Shown here: one piece after another, positions 33,651-45,000 of the stretch
Layout: the number at the start of each line of letters is the position of its first letter
Position numbering within the stretch: the stretch's first letter is position 1
Source of the DNA: Agapanthus africanus
Taxonomy: Eukaryota; Streptophyta; Magnoliopsida; Asparagales; Amaryllidaceae
DNA: 64,000 nucleotides
Direction: 5' to 3'
Assembly (NCBI GenBank): GCA_030015575.1
Contig: CM057344.1
Location: 595,270,410 to 595,334,409, forward strand
Notes under the pieces: model-generated
Told to the model about the DNA's origin: nothing
Databases searched by the model: none
Seen by the model: the letters and a program-made list of their open reading frames with translations, nothing else
Made by a program: the position numbers and the translations under genes

Positions 33651-35272
33651 TGTCGGGACCCGTCACCTCTTTGAAGACGTTGAGGAATTACAACGACAAA
33701 TATCAAAGGAGTGAAGAGATGTACCCTTGAACCAATATGAGTTGGTTGAAAGAGCAGATGTGTTCAATTCAAGATAAGTTGAGGACTTATGGCCAGAATT
33801 GGGCAAAGTCCAATTAAAAATGTTTAACATTTTATTTTTGTTCTGGCTATTAAGCCTTTATTTGGGCTCGGCCCTTTTAATAATGCTAAGCATTGGGCTC
33901 TGACATATTTTGTCTGGTATTGAATGCATAGCATTCATTAGAAACAAAGTTTGTTCTGGCAGTGCGCCATGTGGCGCGCCAGGATCTTTGCGCCAGTCAA
34001 AGAGCGCATTGCGCTTCTGTCAGGTAGCGCACACGAAGAGGACACGTGTCGCGCTTAGCGCTAAGCACTAGTTCATTAGCGCATTGCGCTTTTAATTTAT
34101 GAGCGCTTTGCGCTAGTTTAGGGGTGCGCCAGTGAGTGACACATGGCGCGCTTGGCGCTTAGCGCCAGTCCATGAGCGCAGTGCTCTGTTTTAAAAACGC
34201 AAAGTGCAAGTGGTGTCTATGGTTGACACGTGGCATGTTTTGGCGCTGATCGCCGATCCCAGGAGCGCAAAAGCGCAGTTCATGAGTGCAAGGCACTTTT
34301 CAATAGCGCAAAGCGCATCTGATCAATTTTAAAATCAAAGAACAAATTTTATGTTCTTCTTAAAGGAGGCTTTGCCTCAAGATTCAAGAACAAAAGTTCT
34401 TGTTTTTATAAAAGGGCTCTGCCTTTATAGATCAAAGATCTATGAATGAAGTAAAATAATTCTTTCATTTTTTTTTTGATTAGATCTTTTGATCTTTTTC
34501 TTTTTATCAAAAAAAAACCTTGGTCTTTCTTCAGATCTATGATCTTTTTAGAAGATTGTTCTTCTTTTTATAACATAGTTTCATCTCTGTTATTCAAGAA
34601 CATAGTTCTTTACCTTGAAGATGAAAAAAAATCTTCTTTTTTCTAAGAGCTTGCTCTTCTTTTTCTCAAAATTTGCAGAGAATTTTTCTCTCTCTTTTCT
34701 TGTGTCCCCTAGACTTGAAGTCTAGGAGCCCTTATATAGGGCCAAATAATTTGTTGAATCAGTTTAAGAGATTTTTCTCTGATTGATTTGGGAATATTTC
34801 CCACCGTTGGATCTTTGATCCTAAGGCTTCTGTTTTACAGAAGATAATCTTCTTGTTTTAATAAAATTGGAAAGATCTTTCCATAACAGAATTTTAATTC
34901 TGATTAATTAATAATTTATTATTATTAGATCTTTTGATCTAACGGTGGAGAATTTTTAATTCCAGCGCTGGCGCACCCGTGTTTGACACGTGGTGCGCAG
35001 CGCAGCGCAACTGCGCTAGCGCACTCGTGTTTGACACGTGGCGCGCAGCGCAGAGCGCTGGATTTAAAGCGTTGCTTCTGCTTTTAAATTTTGAATTTTA
35101 AAACAGAGCTTTGCTCTGATTGGGGATGCGCTGCCTAGGGCGCAGCGCACCTGGCGCTAGCGCGTCTGCGTTTGACACGTGGCACGCAGCGCGCAGAATC
35201 TGAAGCGTTACTTCGATTTTTGAATTTTGAAATTCAAAACAGAGTTTTGCTCTGATTGGGGGAAACATGTAC
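33651..35272 (-). repeat. Tat 5' LTR (fuller copy)
   Basis: Its right end (minus-strand start) is TGTTTCCCCC at 35263-35272. The left end is uncertain; TGTCGGGACCC at 33651 would give a TGT...ACA pair of ends but no convincing tRNA primer site follows. A TATATAAG motif on the minus strand (34731-34738) would start transcription toward gag. From about 33950 rightward it is tiled with mini-hairpins as in the other copy. Confidence 0.75.
34731..34738 (-). promoter_or_regulatory. TATA motif of the Tat LTR
   Basis: CTTATATA on the plus strand is TATATAAG on the minus strand. A hairpin with 10-bp arms (34706-34728) lies just downstream, before the expected start. Confidence 0.55.
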
Positions 35273-35936
35273 GCAAGGGAACATGAATCATTTCTGATCA
35301 TCAATGATAAGGTAAGCTAAGCGAAGTGTTGTTTCATAGCAATTACTAACGGTGTGTGTGTGGCATGCAGTTAGTGCTCGTACAACATGAACCGTTAGTA
35401 ACAGTGTTGTGTCCCAATAATACTACGTCCGTATGCAATGAGAATAAGGGTATGCAACAATGGTAGATATGCGAAATCAATGTATACATACATATATATA
35501 TAATCATGCGGCTATACTATCCCATCAAGCCCTGACGCATAACGCCATACGGGCGATTTCCCCGTAGATGTTAAATCTACTCACCGGTGATCTCGAGCTA
35601 AGTATACCCAACCACATGCTTCCCCTTCTTCGCGGCATTCGAAGTCCCCGCCTGCGATCCTAAAATCATACAACAACAATATAATAAGTGCATATTAGAA
35701 ATCTATCGATAACGCTCGCAAACAATGGCAACAACAACCCGACTCCCAAGCGCTACCGAGTGTATCCCCTTAGCGGCTAAACACGTGCAGTAAACCTCCT
35801 AGAACAGTCCTACGGCTACACATTGCACGAAACACCAAAACAAACATCGGATAATCCGTATCACACATCGCCAAAATGCTCAAATTTAAGCTAAAAGGTC
35901 CCAGATTTTGATACACAAGGAATTGGTGAAAGTTTC

Positions 35937-38150
35937 TGTTAGTTATATGTATGCCCCAGATGCCATTACTATACATAGGATGTATATTGTAGTGGATGCT
36001 TGGACATATATAGGGAGGACTTTCTTGCTCGACATGATAGTATGCTATCTGGTTGCTCTTTATCTTAACGTGTACATTGATTGTCTCTCTGTTACATGTT
36101 GGTAAAGCCCTTAGGATGTGTACTTGACTACCTGGACTATGATGCAGATCATACTAGTGGGGATATGGTAGTCCATAAGTACATCTTTCAAGGTCCCTAG
36201 TCGTGGGTGTATTGAGACGGGGCATCGATATACCAGAGTAGACAAGCGTATACCTTCTCGACCCATACAGATGGGCGATGGATGATCCCATATCCATTGG
36301 TGTTTGACATCAGAGATGATATACGAGTGCTCAGTGGAGACTGGGTACACTGGACGGACTCGCCGAGAACTCCCAGATGGTATTATACCTTACGTCAGAT
36401 GGCAGTTCTCTGGTGACACTGGTACAGGTTAGTCTGTAGACCCGAGATCGCCATAGAGTCTTGTGTGATTCCCACTGTGCTTTGATTTCCACCTTACCAT
36501 GTCCAAGAGGGCGTGCAAAACGGTGGTTTTTGGGTACAGTCCCGAATCACATGGAGGCAATGAGCGATAGGAGGGGATTCGTCTCTCCCGGTATAGGGAG
36601 TTGTTGTTGCGCTGTGTTCGATTGGCTATAACCGGAAATCCCTGGCCAGGGTTGCTGAGATTTACTGGTAAGTGTTACCAGTAGTTTCTCGAACTGTTAT
36701 AGACCTCAAATCGACACGACTTATCGAGCTACTGGGGTCTGACGTTTACCACCCCTAGACGAGATATGCGACATATCAGACGAACAGACCGGACTGTACG
36801 GTAAGTGTTACTGGTTGGATTCACAGGAGTGTGAGCGGGCTTGCTCGTCGATCTTCTGATCGCTTAATACCCGGGTGGCCGTTACGTTTAGTAGACCGCT
36901 TGCGGCTTGTGGGTGTTTGATATGATCATCACCTGCTGCCGGCGTATTGACGAGTCTTTAGAGTCCTACACAGAGGTTTCCTGGCTCAAGCGAAACGAAA
37001 TAGGAGCGCATATGAGATATGTGCGGGACCGAGAATAATGCGTGTATGTGATACCGTATTCTATTCTTGCGATGAATGTATCGATTGGTTGTATGCGATA
37101 TAACCTAGTTATCGAATCAAGGATTGATTCGATAAGCCGATACATTGGATATTAGTCGGTTATATGCGATATGACCGGATCGTTAAATCAAGTATTGATT
37201 TAATGATTTAATGCATAATTATATATTTGATATATTACTTTGCATTAACTAGTATTGGTTCACTTTAAATGAATTTTCTCACTTGAAATGCACAAGTTGT
37301 ATATGTGATATATTTTTGTGCACTTGTTTGTATCATGTTTGATGATACATGCAAACTTGGGTTTGTGTAAAGACTTAAACCATGTTTAGTCAATGGTTAG
37401 GGTTTCATTTCACTTATTTATTTATCTATTCATTTTGGTTAAAAGATAAAAGAAAACAAAATGGTTGCTTTCATACATGAAGCTTCTTGATGCTTCATGC
37501 ATCTTTGACTAAAGTGACCGTTCTTGTCTTCTTCTCCTAACCCTAACCATTCAACTAAAGCTTAGTTAGTTCTCTACACTAAACCATGGTTGAGAATATG
37601 ATAAGTATCATTTTATTGTCTATTTTGAAAACACTTATCATATTCTTTCTTCTTCTTTTTCTTCTTGACAAAAGAAGAAAGCTTGCTACCATCAATGGCA
37701 ACATGAGAAAAAGAGTGAGAAAACCAATTCTAAAGTGAACCCACTTCCTATTTCTTCATCCTCTACCACTTGCCAAGTAGTATAGGGTGATTTCTTCATA
37801 AGTTTCATGACTTGATGAAGTTGGAGCTTGATCTTGTGTTGCCTCGACGTAGATCATCTTCGGCATCGAAGTCGACGACCTAGCCCGATCATTTCTTCGA
37901 TGAAACCACTGCGAGAGTCCGGGATCCGATGGGTACAGCGGAGGGACTTCATCACAGAGCTATGGAGGTGGAGGACTGGATCTACAAAGGTTGTATTTTC
38001 GTTCACTCTTAGTTAAGTTGTTAACTAGTTGCTTGTTTCGCCTAAAATTCTAGTTAACGATCGCATTAGGGTTTCTCGGCACCGGAAATTTTTGAATTTG
38101 GCATGGTTGATGCCTTATGAGACCTCATTAGTGTGCCTAGGAACCCTACA
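35937..38150 (+). repeat. Copia-2 solo LTR in TIR copy 2
   Basis: Starts TGTTAGTTATATGTATGCCC and ends GAACCCTACA. The flanks GTTTC (35932-35936) and GTTGC (38151-38155) differ by one base, an aged 5-bp target duplication. There is no PBS after it and no polypurine tract before it, so it is a solo LTR. Confidence 0.85.
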
Positions 38151-38222
38151 GTTGCAAGTTCCACGAGCCTAGAAATAACCCCAGAGACCCCCCGTCAAAG
38201 ACACGACCCCACATTCCCAAGT

Positions 38223-38262
38223 CTGGTCGCAAATTGTGGCCAGAATGAATAAATTTGCGGCC
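38223..38262. promoter_or_regulatory. Paired GC dyad, TIR copy 2
   Basis: CTGGTCGCAA and TTGTGGCCAG around one A, then TTTGCGGCC. Core spacing is 21 bp as in copy 1, although surrounding bases have diverged. Confidence 0.65.
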
Positions 38263-39123
38263 TAAGGTTTTGGGGATGGGCTCAGGCTCTCGTGGTGGGT
38301 TCTAGGTATCACATACACCTCTCTGTAACGGAAACTTTTAAAACCAACACCCTAGGTCATAGCAGATTCAATCGGGACACCAAAACTTAACTAATAATAT
38401 GATATTATGCGCAAAACTGAAGCTTTATGGTTTAAACAGAAACTTCAAGGTAACCCTACATATTAACTACCTAATTAACAGCTAGGGATTTATACCTATA
38501 CAAACTTGCTCCAAAATCCAAGCTTTCCTAGCTCCAAGTGACCAATTGGGGTTTAGGATCAAGTTTAATGAAGGAAGTGGTAAGTTTTTGTGAAGTGTAG
38601 GGGAATTTGTGAGGGATTTAATTTGTTTGGTGAGAGGCAAGAAGGGTTTCAGTTTGGGAGAGAGTGTGGAGGAGAAATGAGAGAAAGAAAATGAGGGGGG
38701 AAATAATAGAGAGAGTGAGAGGGGGTATGGGAGTAAGCATGGCTCTCCCTCTCTCCTCATTAAATGCTAAGCATGCATGTCCTCCATGCCTAAACCTCAT
38801 CATTCCCCCTCTCTCTCTCTCTCTTCCTCTCTCTCTCAAGTCAACCAAAAAGAAAATCATTTTTTTTTGAATTTGAAAACTAATATACTTAATTAACTAC
38901 ATATTACCCTAATGGAATGGGTTAATACACCATGGCTACTTAAGCATGGTTTAACCCCAAATTAGCCCTAGGTTAACATGCACATGTGTGTGCAAGCCCA
39001 AATTAAATACTAATAAAAGATTCATTAATTTTAATAAAATATTTGAAAACCGTTTGGTAAAATTTTTACTAAAAATCCGCATTAACGCTTAATTAACCAC
39101 TAATCACATTCTAAAGTGTTACA

Positions 39124-39167
39124 CTAATGTTTTGGGATATCCTGACAAACATACACAACTGACCTTG
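39124..39167 (-). pseudogene. Copia-2 integrase fragment between TIR copy 2 and Athila
   Basis: The reverse complement reads toward GGATATCCCAAA, matching copia-1 at 25700-25720 (GYPKSSKG). It continues across Athila at 50816. The last five bases, CCTTG, are the Athila target duplication. Confidence 0.75.
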
Positions 39168-40934
39168 TGATCAGTCGAAAATACTGTATTTCTAACACGG
39201 CAATTTCCCTACCTTTTGCAGTCAAGTAGAGGTATCCGGTATTCATATCACACATATTTGCAAAACACATGTAAAATACGGGATTACTTGAATTGTGTGC
39301 TAAAACCAGCATTTTTAGGGAAATTGTGTGTTTTTCATGGCATCGCATTATTCTTGTATTTCGCAACTCTTGTCTTGGAATCTATGCAGGAATTTCCGGA
39401 AGCAGGGCCCAAAATTGGGGGAAAGACTGATAAAACATACGCCAACTAAAAGATGTATGATCTGGTAATGATTCAGAAGGCTAAATAAAAATCCAAACAT
39501 CAGAAAGAGGCCCACCAGTCAGCCCAAGTATTACCATGTGAAGAGAAACCATCAAGGCCATCAAAGGGCCGCGGATCCGCGGCCCAAACCCCATTGGCGC
39601 GGCGGATCCACGGCCTTATGAAGAGATCAAGCAACCCAATTTTGTCACATGCCTAATTCTAACGGCCAAAGCTTCCAGAAGACCCCAGAAGCTCCACGTG
39701 GCACATCTAGAAGGCTCGGCTTAACAAATTCTTGGAGGGAAAATTCAAAATTTAAGCCTAACTAACTTTTTGGAGGGAAATTTAAATCATTTGATAACTA
39801 ACTTGTGGGGGGCATTCAAATTTCAATTCTAAATCTAAGATTTGGGAGGTCTATAAAAAGGAACCTAGATCTAGAGGGGAAATTGTTCAAGAATCACCAC
39901 CATCTTCAACCCACAAGTTTAGTGACAAAAGCTTGTGCCTCAAATTCACTCCAATTCAAAATCAAGATCAATTCCCGAGATCAATTCAAGCAAGAGTGCC
40001 TTCAACCTTTAGAAGCGACGCCGGATTCCAACGGAGCAAGAGATCCATGCCGATCCACGACTCAAGGAGCCGAGCGAAGCCGAAATCGACGATCTAGTTC
40101 CTTCCTTTTAAAAATTCAAGAGAGTTAAAACGAAATTTGTCGATAAATAAAGGTGAATTTTCTATATTCTTGCTTATCTTTTAATTCAAGCAAAATGATT
40201 AGATCTCAATTTTTGATTGTGTTTGTGATCATGATGTTTGAGTAATCTCCGCTCGTGTAGGAGTCGAGACGATCTTTAGATGATGATGATTTAGATATTC
40301 TTACAATTCTTAAATCCTATAATGCTTTGAAATTCTAGTGAATCAAGTGATTAATGACCTAGTTTCGAGATGATGCTTTCTAGATCGTGTTCACTCGAAA
40401 CTAGGGAACAACAATTAATCATTTGATTAACTAGAAGCTAGAATTTGAATGCGATCTATCAAAAGGACAAAGGATGAGTTGCGGAATCCCTAATTTTCCC
40501 GCACGATCCTTAACCCTCGATGAAATTGCATCGATCTAGTATCAATTCATTAATGGATAAGAATGAGTAATCATTAGATCTCATCACATCTATCGATCCG
40601 ATCTACTCCTACGAGCTATCCTTATAATCTTGATTGTTGGTTGGAAATTATTTCTCATCTCTATTCTTGCTTTTTAATGTTTTTCTAGATCTAGATTTTT
40701 CTTATTTCTTGATCTACAATTACAAATCATGAATTGTTTTCTTTTCTTTTGCTTAAATTTTCAACTCATCTAATTCAAGAATTGAACGGAACTCACTTTC
40801 CCTGTGGACGATCCGCACTCATTTACAATCTACATCCGACACCGTAGTTGATTGCGGTCAAATAATTTTTGGTTGTGATTTCTAAATACAATTTTCTCAA
40901 ATATACACAACGAGAAATTCTTCTATAACAATCA
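39168..40934 (+). repeat. Athila 5' LTR
   Basis: TATA box TATAAAAA at 39852-39859; the dyad pair 39566-39614 lies about 290 bp upstream, in U3. Frames such as 39216-39449 recur in the other LTR and are not genes. Confidence 0.97.
39566..39614. promoter_or_regulatory. Paired GC dyad, Athila 5' LTR
   Basis: GGGCCGCGGATCCGCGGCCC is a perfect 20-bp palindrome (39566-39585), followed by GGCGCGGCGGATCCACGGCC (39595-39614). The two GGATCC cores are 31 bp apart. Confidence 0.8.
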
Positions 40935-40936
40935 AA

Positions 40937-40954
40937 TGGCGCCGTTGCCGGGGA
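40937..40954 (+). promoter_or_regulatory. Athila primer-binding site
   Basis: TGGCGCCGTTGCCGGGGA lies two bases after the LTR. It is the usual Asp-tRNA type site of Athila elements. Confidence 0.85.
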
Positions 40955-41176
40955 TCGTGTGCTATTTGTTCGGTTTTTGAAATTTGAGTTGAAAAGTTTA
41001 TTCCATCAATATTTTAGATCAAAACTTGCGCAAAATACTAATACGTGTTGTTGTGGTTAATTGTAAGGAGATCTGGAGCTTGCTGGAAAATTGGAAAATT
41101 ATTTGGTGAATTCCAGAGGACTAAGGAAGTGATCTAGAGCTTGTAGGAAAAATTTAGTGCAGAGATCACACTATTC

Positions 41177-41223
41177 CACCGCGTTTCTGCGGCATGGGGA
41201 GTTAATTGCGGTGGTTCCGCGGT
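41177..41223. promoter_or_regulatory. Paired GC dyad, Athila leader
   Basis: CCACCGCGTTTCTGCGGC and TTGCGGTGGTTCCGCGG, cores 30 bp apart, about 240 nt after the PBS. Confidence 0.65.
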
Positions 41224-41599
41224 CTATCAAGGGGTTCTCTGGAAAATTTTTGGCAGGTAATTTCTAACTTTCTTATCTCCTTCCTAAAATCTGCTCCAAT
41301 TAACAATTTGCTGCAGGTTTCTTTGCAAATATTCGCAGCGCGCAAAAAGCAAAATAAAGTGTGCTTGTTTTTGATTTTTGTGGTTGTTTGCATAATAAAT
41401 ACGGACATTAAGGGGCACGGCCAAATCCAGATTAGGTGGAGAGTTCATTACCCTTTCTAGGCCCCAAAAAATCACAAACCTGCATCCGCATTACCCTCAT
41501 TAATTAAAAAATATCTAGAGATGACTCTAAGGACCGTCGCGCTCACTTAGGACAGAAGAAGGCCGTGGGTAATTCATTGCTTATCCGCGTTTCTCTTAT

Positions 41600-41700
41600 G
41601 GTGCCTAGGAAAGTGTGTCGAAGGTTAGTGGTTACTTAATTAGGCCCACTACTTACGTAGTGGAGAACCTCCCACATACCTGGCACTTACCTGGCCACAG
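41600..41700 (+). ncRNA. Conserved leader hairpin module, Athila
   Basis: GGTGCCTAGGAAAGTGTG, GGTTACTTAATTAGG, a perfect hairpin CCACTAC-ttac-GTAGTGG (41646-41663), GAACCTCCC, TACC, GGCACT and CCTGGCC. The order matches the copia modules although the stem bases differ. Confidence 0.7.
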
Positions 41701-42032
41701 GAGGGACAAAGAGGCAGTGGAGGATTCTATCCTGCGTCTTGTCTTCTGGCAGTTAGGAGCGGTCTAGAGATTAGACCTAGGTGACCATAGATTTCTAGGG
41801 TATTGCTTGTTGCATCATATTTTCAAAATCCGTATCATTTTTCAAAACAAACACCGCACTCACTTCATTTCCCCTAATTATAAATCACGCTGCCACTTGT
41901 ACTAACCCCTTTTAGTGCAAGATAGGCCGTACACGGGATTCTAGTGCCCGACTTGTCCGCGTCCCCTCGATCGACTCCGAAGTCGGTATTTCTCCATTTA
42001 CCTTTCTTTTACCTCCCACCACACCCACACCG

Positions 42033-45000
42033 ATGGATCAGTCTCCATCAAACCTCTTTACCGCTACTCTGCTGCCGTCCGTTGGTGCGCAGATTCCACC
42101 CCGCGTCTCTCTCCAAGAGAGGTGCTACCCTTTGCGAGGTCCTCTTTTGACCTGCTTATCCATTCCACCAGCCAACGGGGATAACTTTGAGATCAAGCCC
42201 CAGTACATCAACCTTCTACCCAAATTCCACGGTCTCGAGACTGAAGACGCGTATGTTTTTATTACCAAATTTGAAAACGTATGCGCAATGATGGGTACAT
42301 CACAACTTTCTGTGGATGCCATGCGTCTACGACTTCTTCCATTTACCTTGTGCGATTTAGCCGAGAAGTGGCTATATAACACCACCGCACATTCTATCAC
42401 GAATTGGGAAGAATTCGTTGCGGCATTCCTTAAGAAATTCTACCCACATCAAAAGACAGCTCGAGTCCGTAGCGAAATCTATCAATTCACCCAGCTTCCA
42501 AATGAAACATTTTCAAAGTGTCTTGAACGTTTCAAGGATCTGTTAGTCCAATGTCCACATCACGGCATCCCGAAATGGGAATTATGCCGAATCATTTATG
42601 AGGGCATTACTCCTTACACAAGACAGACCCTTGAATCCATGTGTCAAGGCAACTTTATGACTAAAGATGATGGGGAAGCCTGGAATTTTCTAGAAGATTT
42701 CGCTGAAAAATCTTTACAGTGGGAGGATGTGAGTCAATCGTCTAGGGAAGGCAATGATATTTCCATAGGAGTTAGAGCTGACATTTCAGCTATGCAAAAG
42801 AAACTCGACGCTATGGAACACAAATTCCTAGCAGCCTCCCTAAACCCAATGTCACTCCCCAAAACCGTTTGTGGGTGCTGTTCAGACCCTTCTCACTTAA
42901 CAGAAGAATGTCCATTGAACTCCCAGTTTCAAGGTCTCGAGCATACCAATGCTGCATTCCAAAGACCTAGAAACGACCCTTTTTCTTCTACATACAATCA
43001 GGGTTGGAGGAATCACCCGAATTTTGCCTGGAACCAATCCCAAAACACGGTTCCAAACCCTAATCAATTCCAACGGGCTCTTCCTCCACAACAGCAACCA
43101 CTTCACCTCACCCAGCACCCCTACCAGTCACAAAATTTCCAAAACCAGATCAACACTCCTACACCTTCTAATCCTATGCAGTCGACCTGTTCTGACGAAT
43201 TCTCTCAATTCGCTCAAACCATGAAATCACTCATGTCAAATTTCATGGAAGTGTCGGCCGAGGTTAAGTCTTCCGTCGGTGAGATAAAGAAAAACTCAGC
43301 GTCCCAAGCTGAGAGTATCAAAACGATGGAAGCTGAAATTGCACGACTTAAGGCCGAATTAAGTGCAAGAGAAAAAGGGAAACTTCCGTCTCAACCCCTA
43401 CCGAATCCTGGGCATTACAATGTAAATGCCATCACAACGTTGAGATCGGGAAGAATGCTGGATAACCATGTTGGGGAAGAAGTTGATGATACTGAAAATC
43501 CTATCAACGCCCCGGCTGAGACCTTTCCTCACACACACACTTCTACGTCTGATTCTTGTTCTTCTACCCCACCGCCTTCTCGCGAGCCTATTCTCCATTT
43601 CCCTCTAGGCTCGACACCTCAGCCCACCTCTTCTATCCCTCCACAGACGATCCCCACTCCTCTTTCGGGATCTTGTCTACCCCCTCTTCCTTCTCCTATG
43701 ATGGACCCAGCGCTCATTGCTAAAGCACCTTACCCGAACCGGTTATGGGCTAACAAATCGAGTCCTCATATGGAGAAAATTATGGAAATGTTCAAGCAGG
43801 TTAACATCAACATCCCTCTCCTAGATGCAATTCAACAAGTCCCCGCTTATGCGAAAATTCTCAAGGACTTGTGCACTAGGAAGAGGAAGACTCAAGTGCC
43901 GAAGAAGGTCTTCATGTCCAATAACATTAGCACTTCTTTTATCCCCCAACTACCAAAGAAACGTAAGGACCCAGGATGTCCTACGATATCAATTTCTATT
44001 GGGGGTAAAAACATCAATCGTGCTTTGTTAGACCTTGGCGCAAGTGTTAACCTACTTCCATACTCTGTCTATGAGCAGCTAGGGATTGGAGAGTTGAAAC
44101 CTGCTCACTATACTCTCCAAATGGCAGACCGCTCTATCACCAAACCTAGGGGTGAACTAGAGGATGTGTTGATAAAGGTCGGGGAATTTGTATTCCCTGT
44201 AGACTTCATTGTTCTCGATACACAGCCTGTAGCAAACCCCCGGAGCCAAATTCCGGTGATTCTGGGACGGCCATTCCTTGCCACTTCCAATGCTGTCATC
44301 AACTGTAGAAATGGTTCAATGAACTTATCATTTGGAAATATGACCATTGAACTAAACATCTATAAAATTGGAAGTCAGCCATCAGAACCCTCTGCTCATA
44401 TCCTCGATGTGTGCTCTGTCCACGAGATTGCTCCCGAAAGTTGCGGAGTTGAGGAACTTTACTTTACAGATCTCGACGACACTGCCACATCACTGTTTGA
44501 CCTGACACATGATCTTAGTGAGGACACCATTTCCACGCTTGAGTCTGCCACTCCTGACTCACCACCATCCGAGTCTGTATCTTTTACAGGCTACGAGCTT
44601 CTCCGCGACTCCGAAAATCATTCAATGATCCCACCTTCTATTATTTCTCCGCCCGAATTAGATCTCAAAACTTTACCTTCTCACCTTAAATATGCATATT
44701 TAGGTGAGAATGAATCTTTACCGGTTATCATTTCCGCTTCTCTAGCATCAGAGCAAAAGAATGCACTTTTATCGGTGTTGAGATCTAATAAGGAGGCGTT
44801 TGGTTGGACCATGGCGGGCATCAAAGGGATCAGTCCCTTGATTGTCGAACATCATATACACTTGATGGATGATGCCAGACCAACCCAAGAACCACAGAGA
44901 CGGTTGAACCCCGTCATGAAGGAAGCGGTGATGAAAGAAATCGTCAAATGCCTTGATAGTGGTATCATATACCCAATCTCCGATAGCCAATGGGTCAGTC

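Larger units (their letters stand above)
583..35272 (-). mobile_element. Giant Tat/Ogre-lineage Ty3/gypsy retrotransposon, nested and decayed
   Basis: The element reads right to left: 5' LTR, leader, gag, protease, reverse transcriptase, RNase H, integrase, repeat arrays, an antisense PMD gene, then a truncated 3' LTR. The order PRO-RT-RH-INT and RT wording such as LGFIARHQGIEIDPSKI and YIDDLMVKSK place it in the Tat/Ogre lineage (known family features). Subtracting the 12.5-kb TIR/copia-1 insertion leaves about 22 kb, a usual size for Ogre-like giants. Several stops and frameshifts and a deletion in the integrase core show it cannot move by itself. The outer left end is missing, so no target duplication can be checked. 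The right edge is set by the last base similar between the two LTRs. Confidence 0.85.
35273..39123. mobile_element. TIR element copy 2 (right part), carrying a solo LTR
   Basis: Its right end GTGTTACA (39116-39123) and the adjoining 200 bp match the TIR of copy 1 at lower identity. Inside are the dyad pair (38223-38262) and CT-rich DNA in the same order as copy 1. The first bases after the Tat LTR (GTACG...AACATGAATC) resemble 18650-18670 of copy 1, so the Tat LTR abuts the element's interior; the left TIR is not in view. It sits in copia-2 integrase sequence, which resumes at 39124. No transposase seen. Confidence 0.7.
40955..42032 (+). other. Athila untranslated leader
   Basis: No gene. 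It contains a dyad pair (41177-41223), a hairpin module shared with copia elements (41600-41700) and AT-rich DNA before the gag ATG at 42033. Confidence 0.8.
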
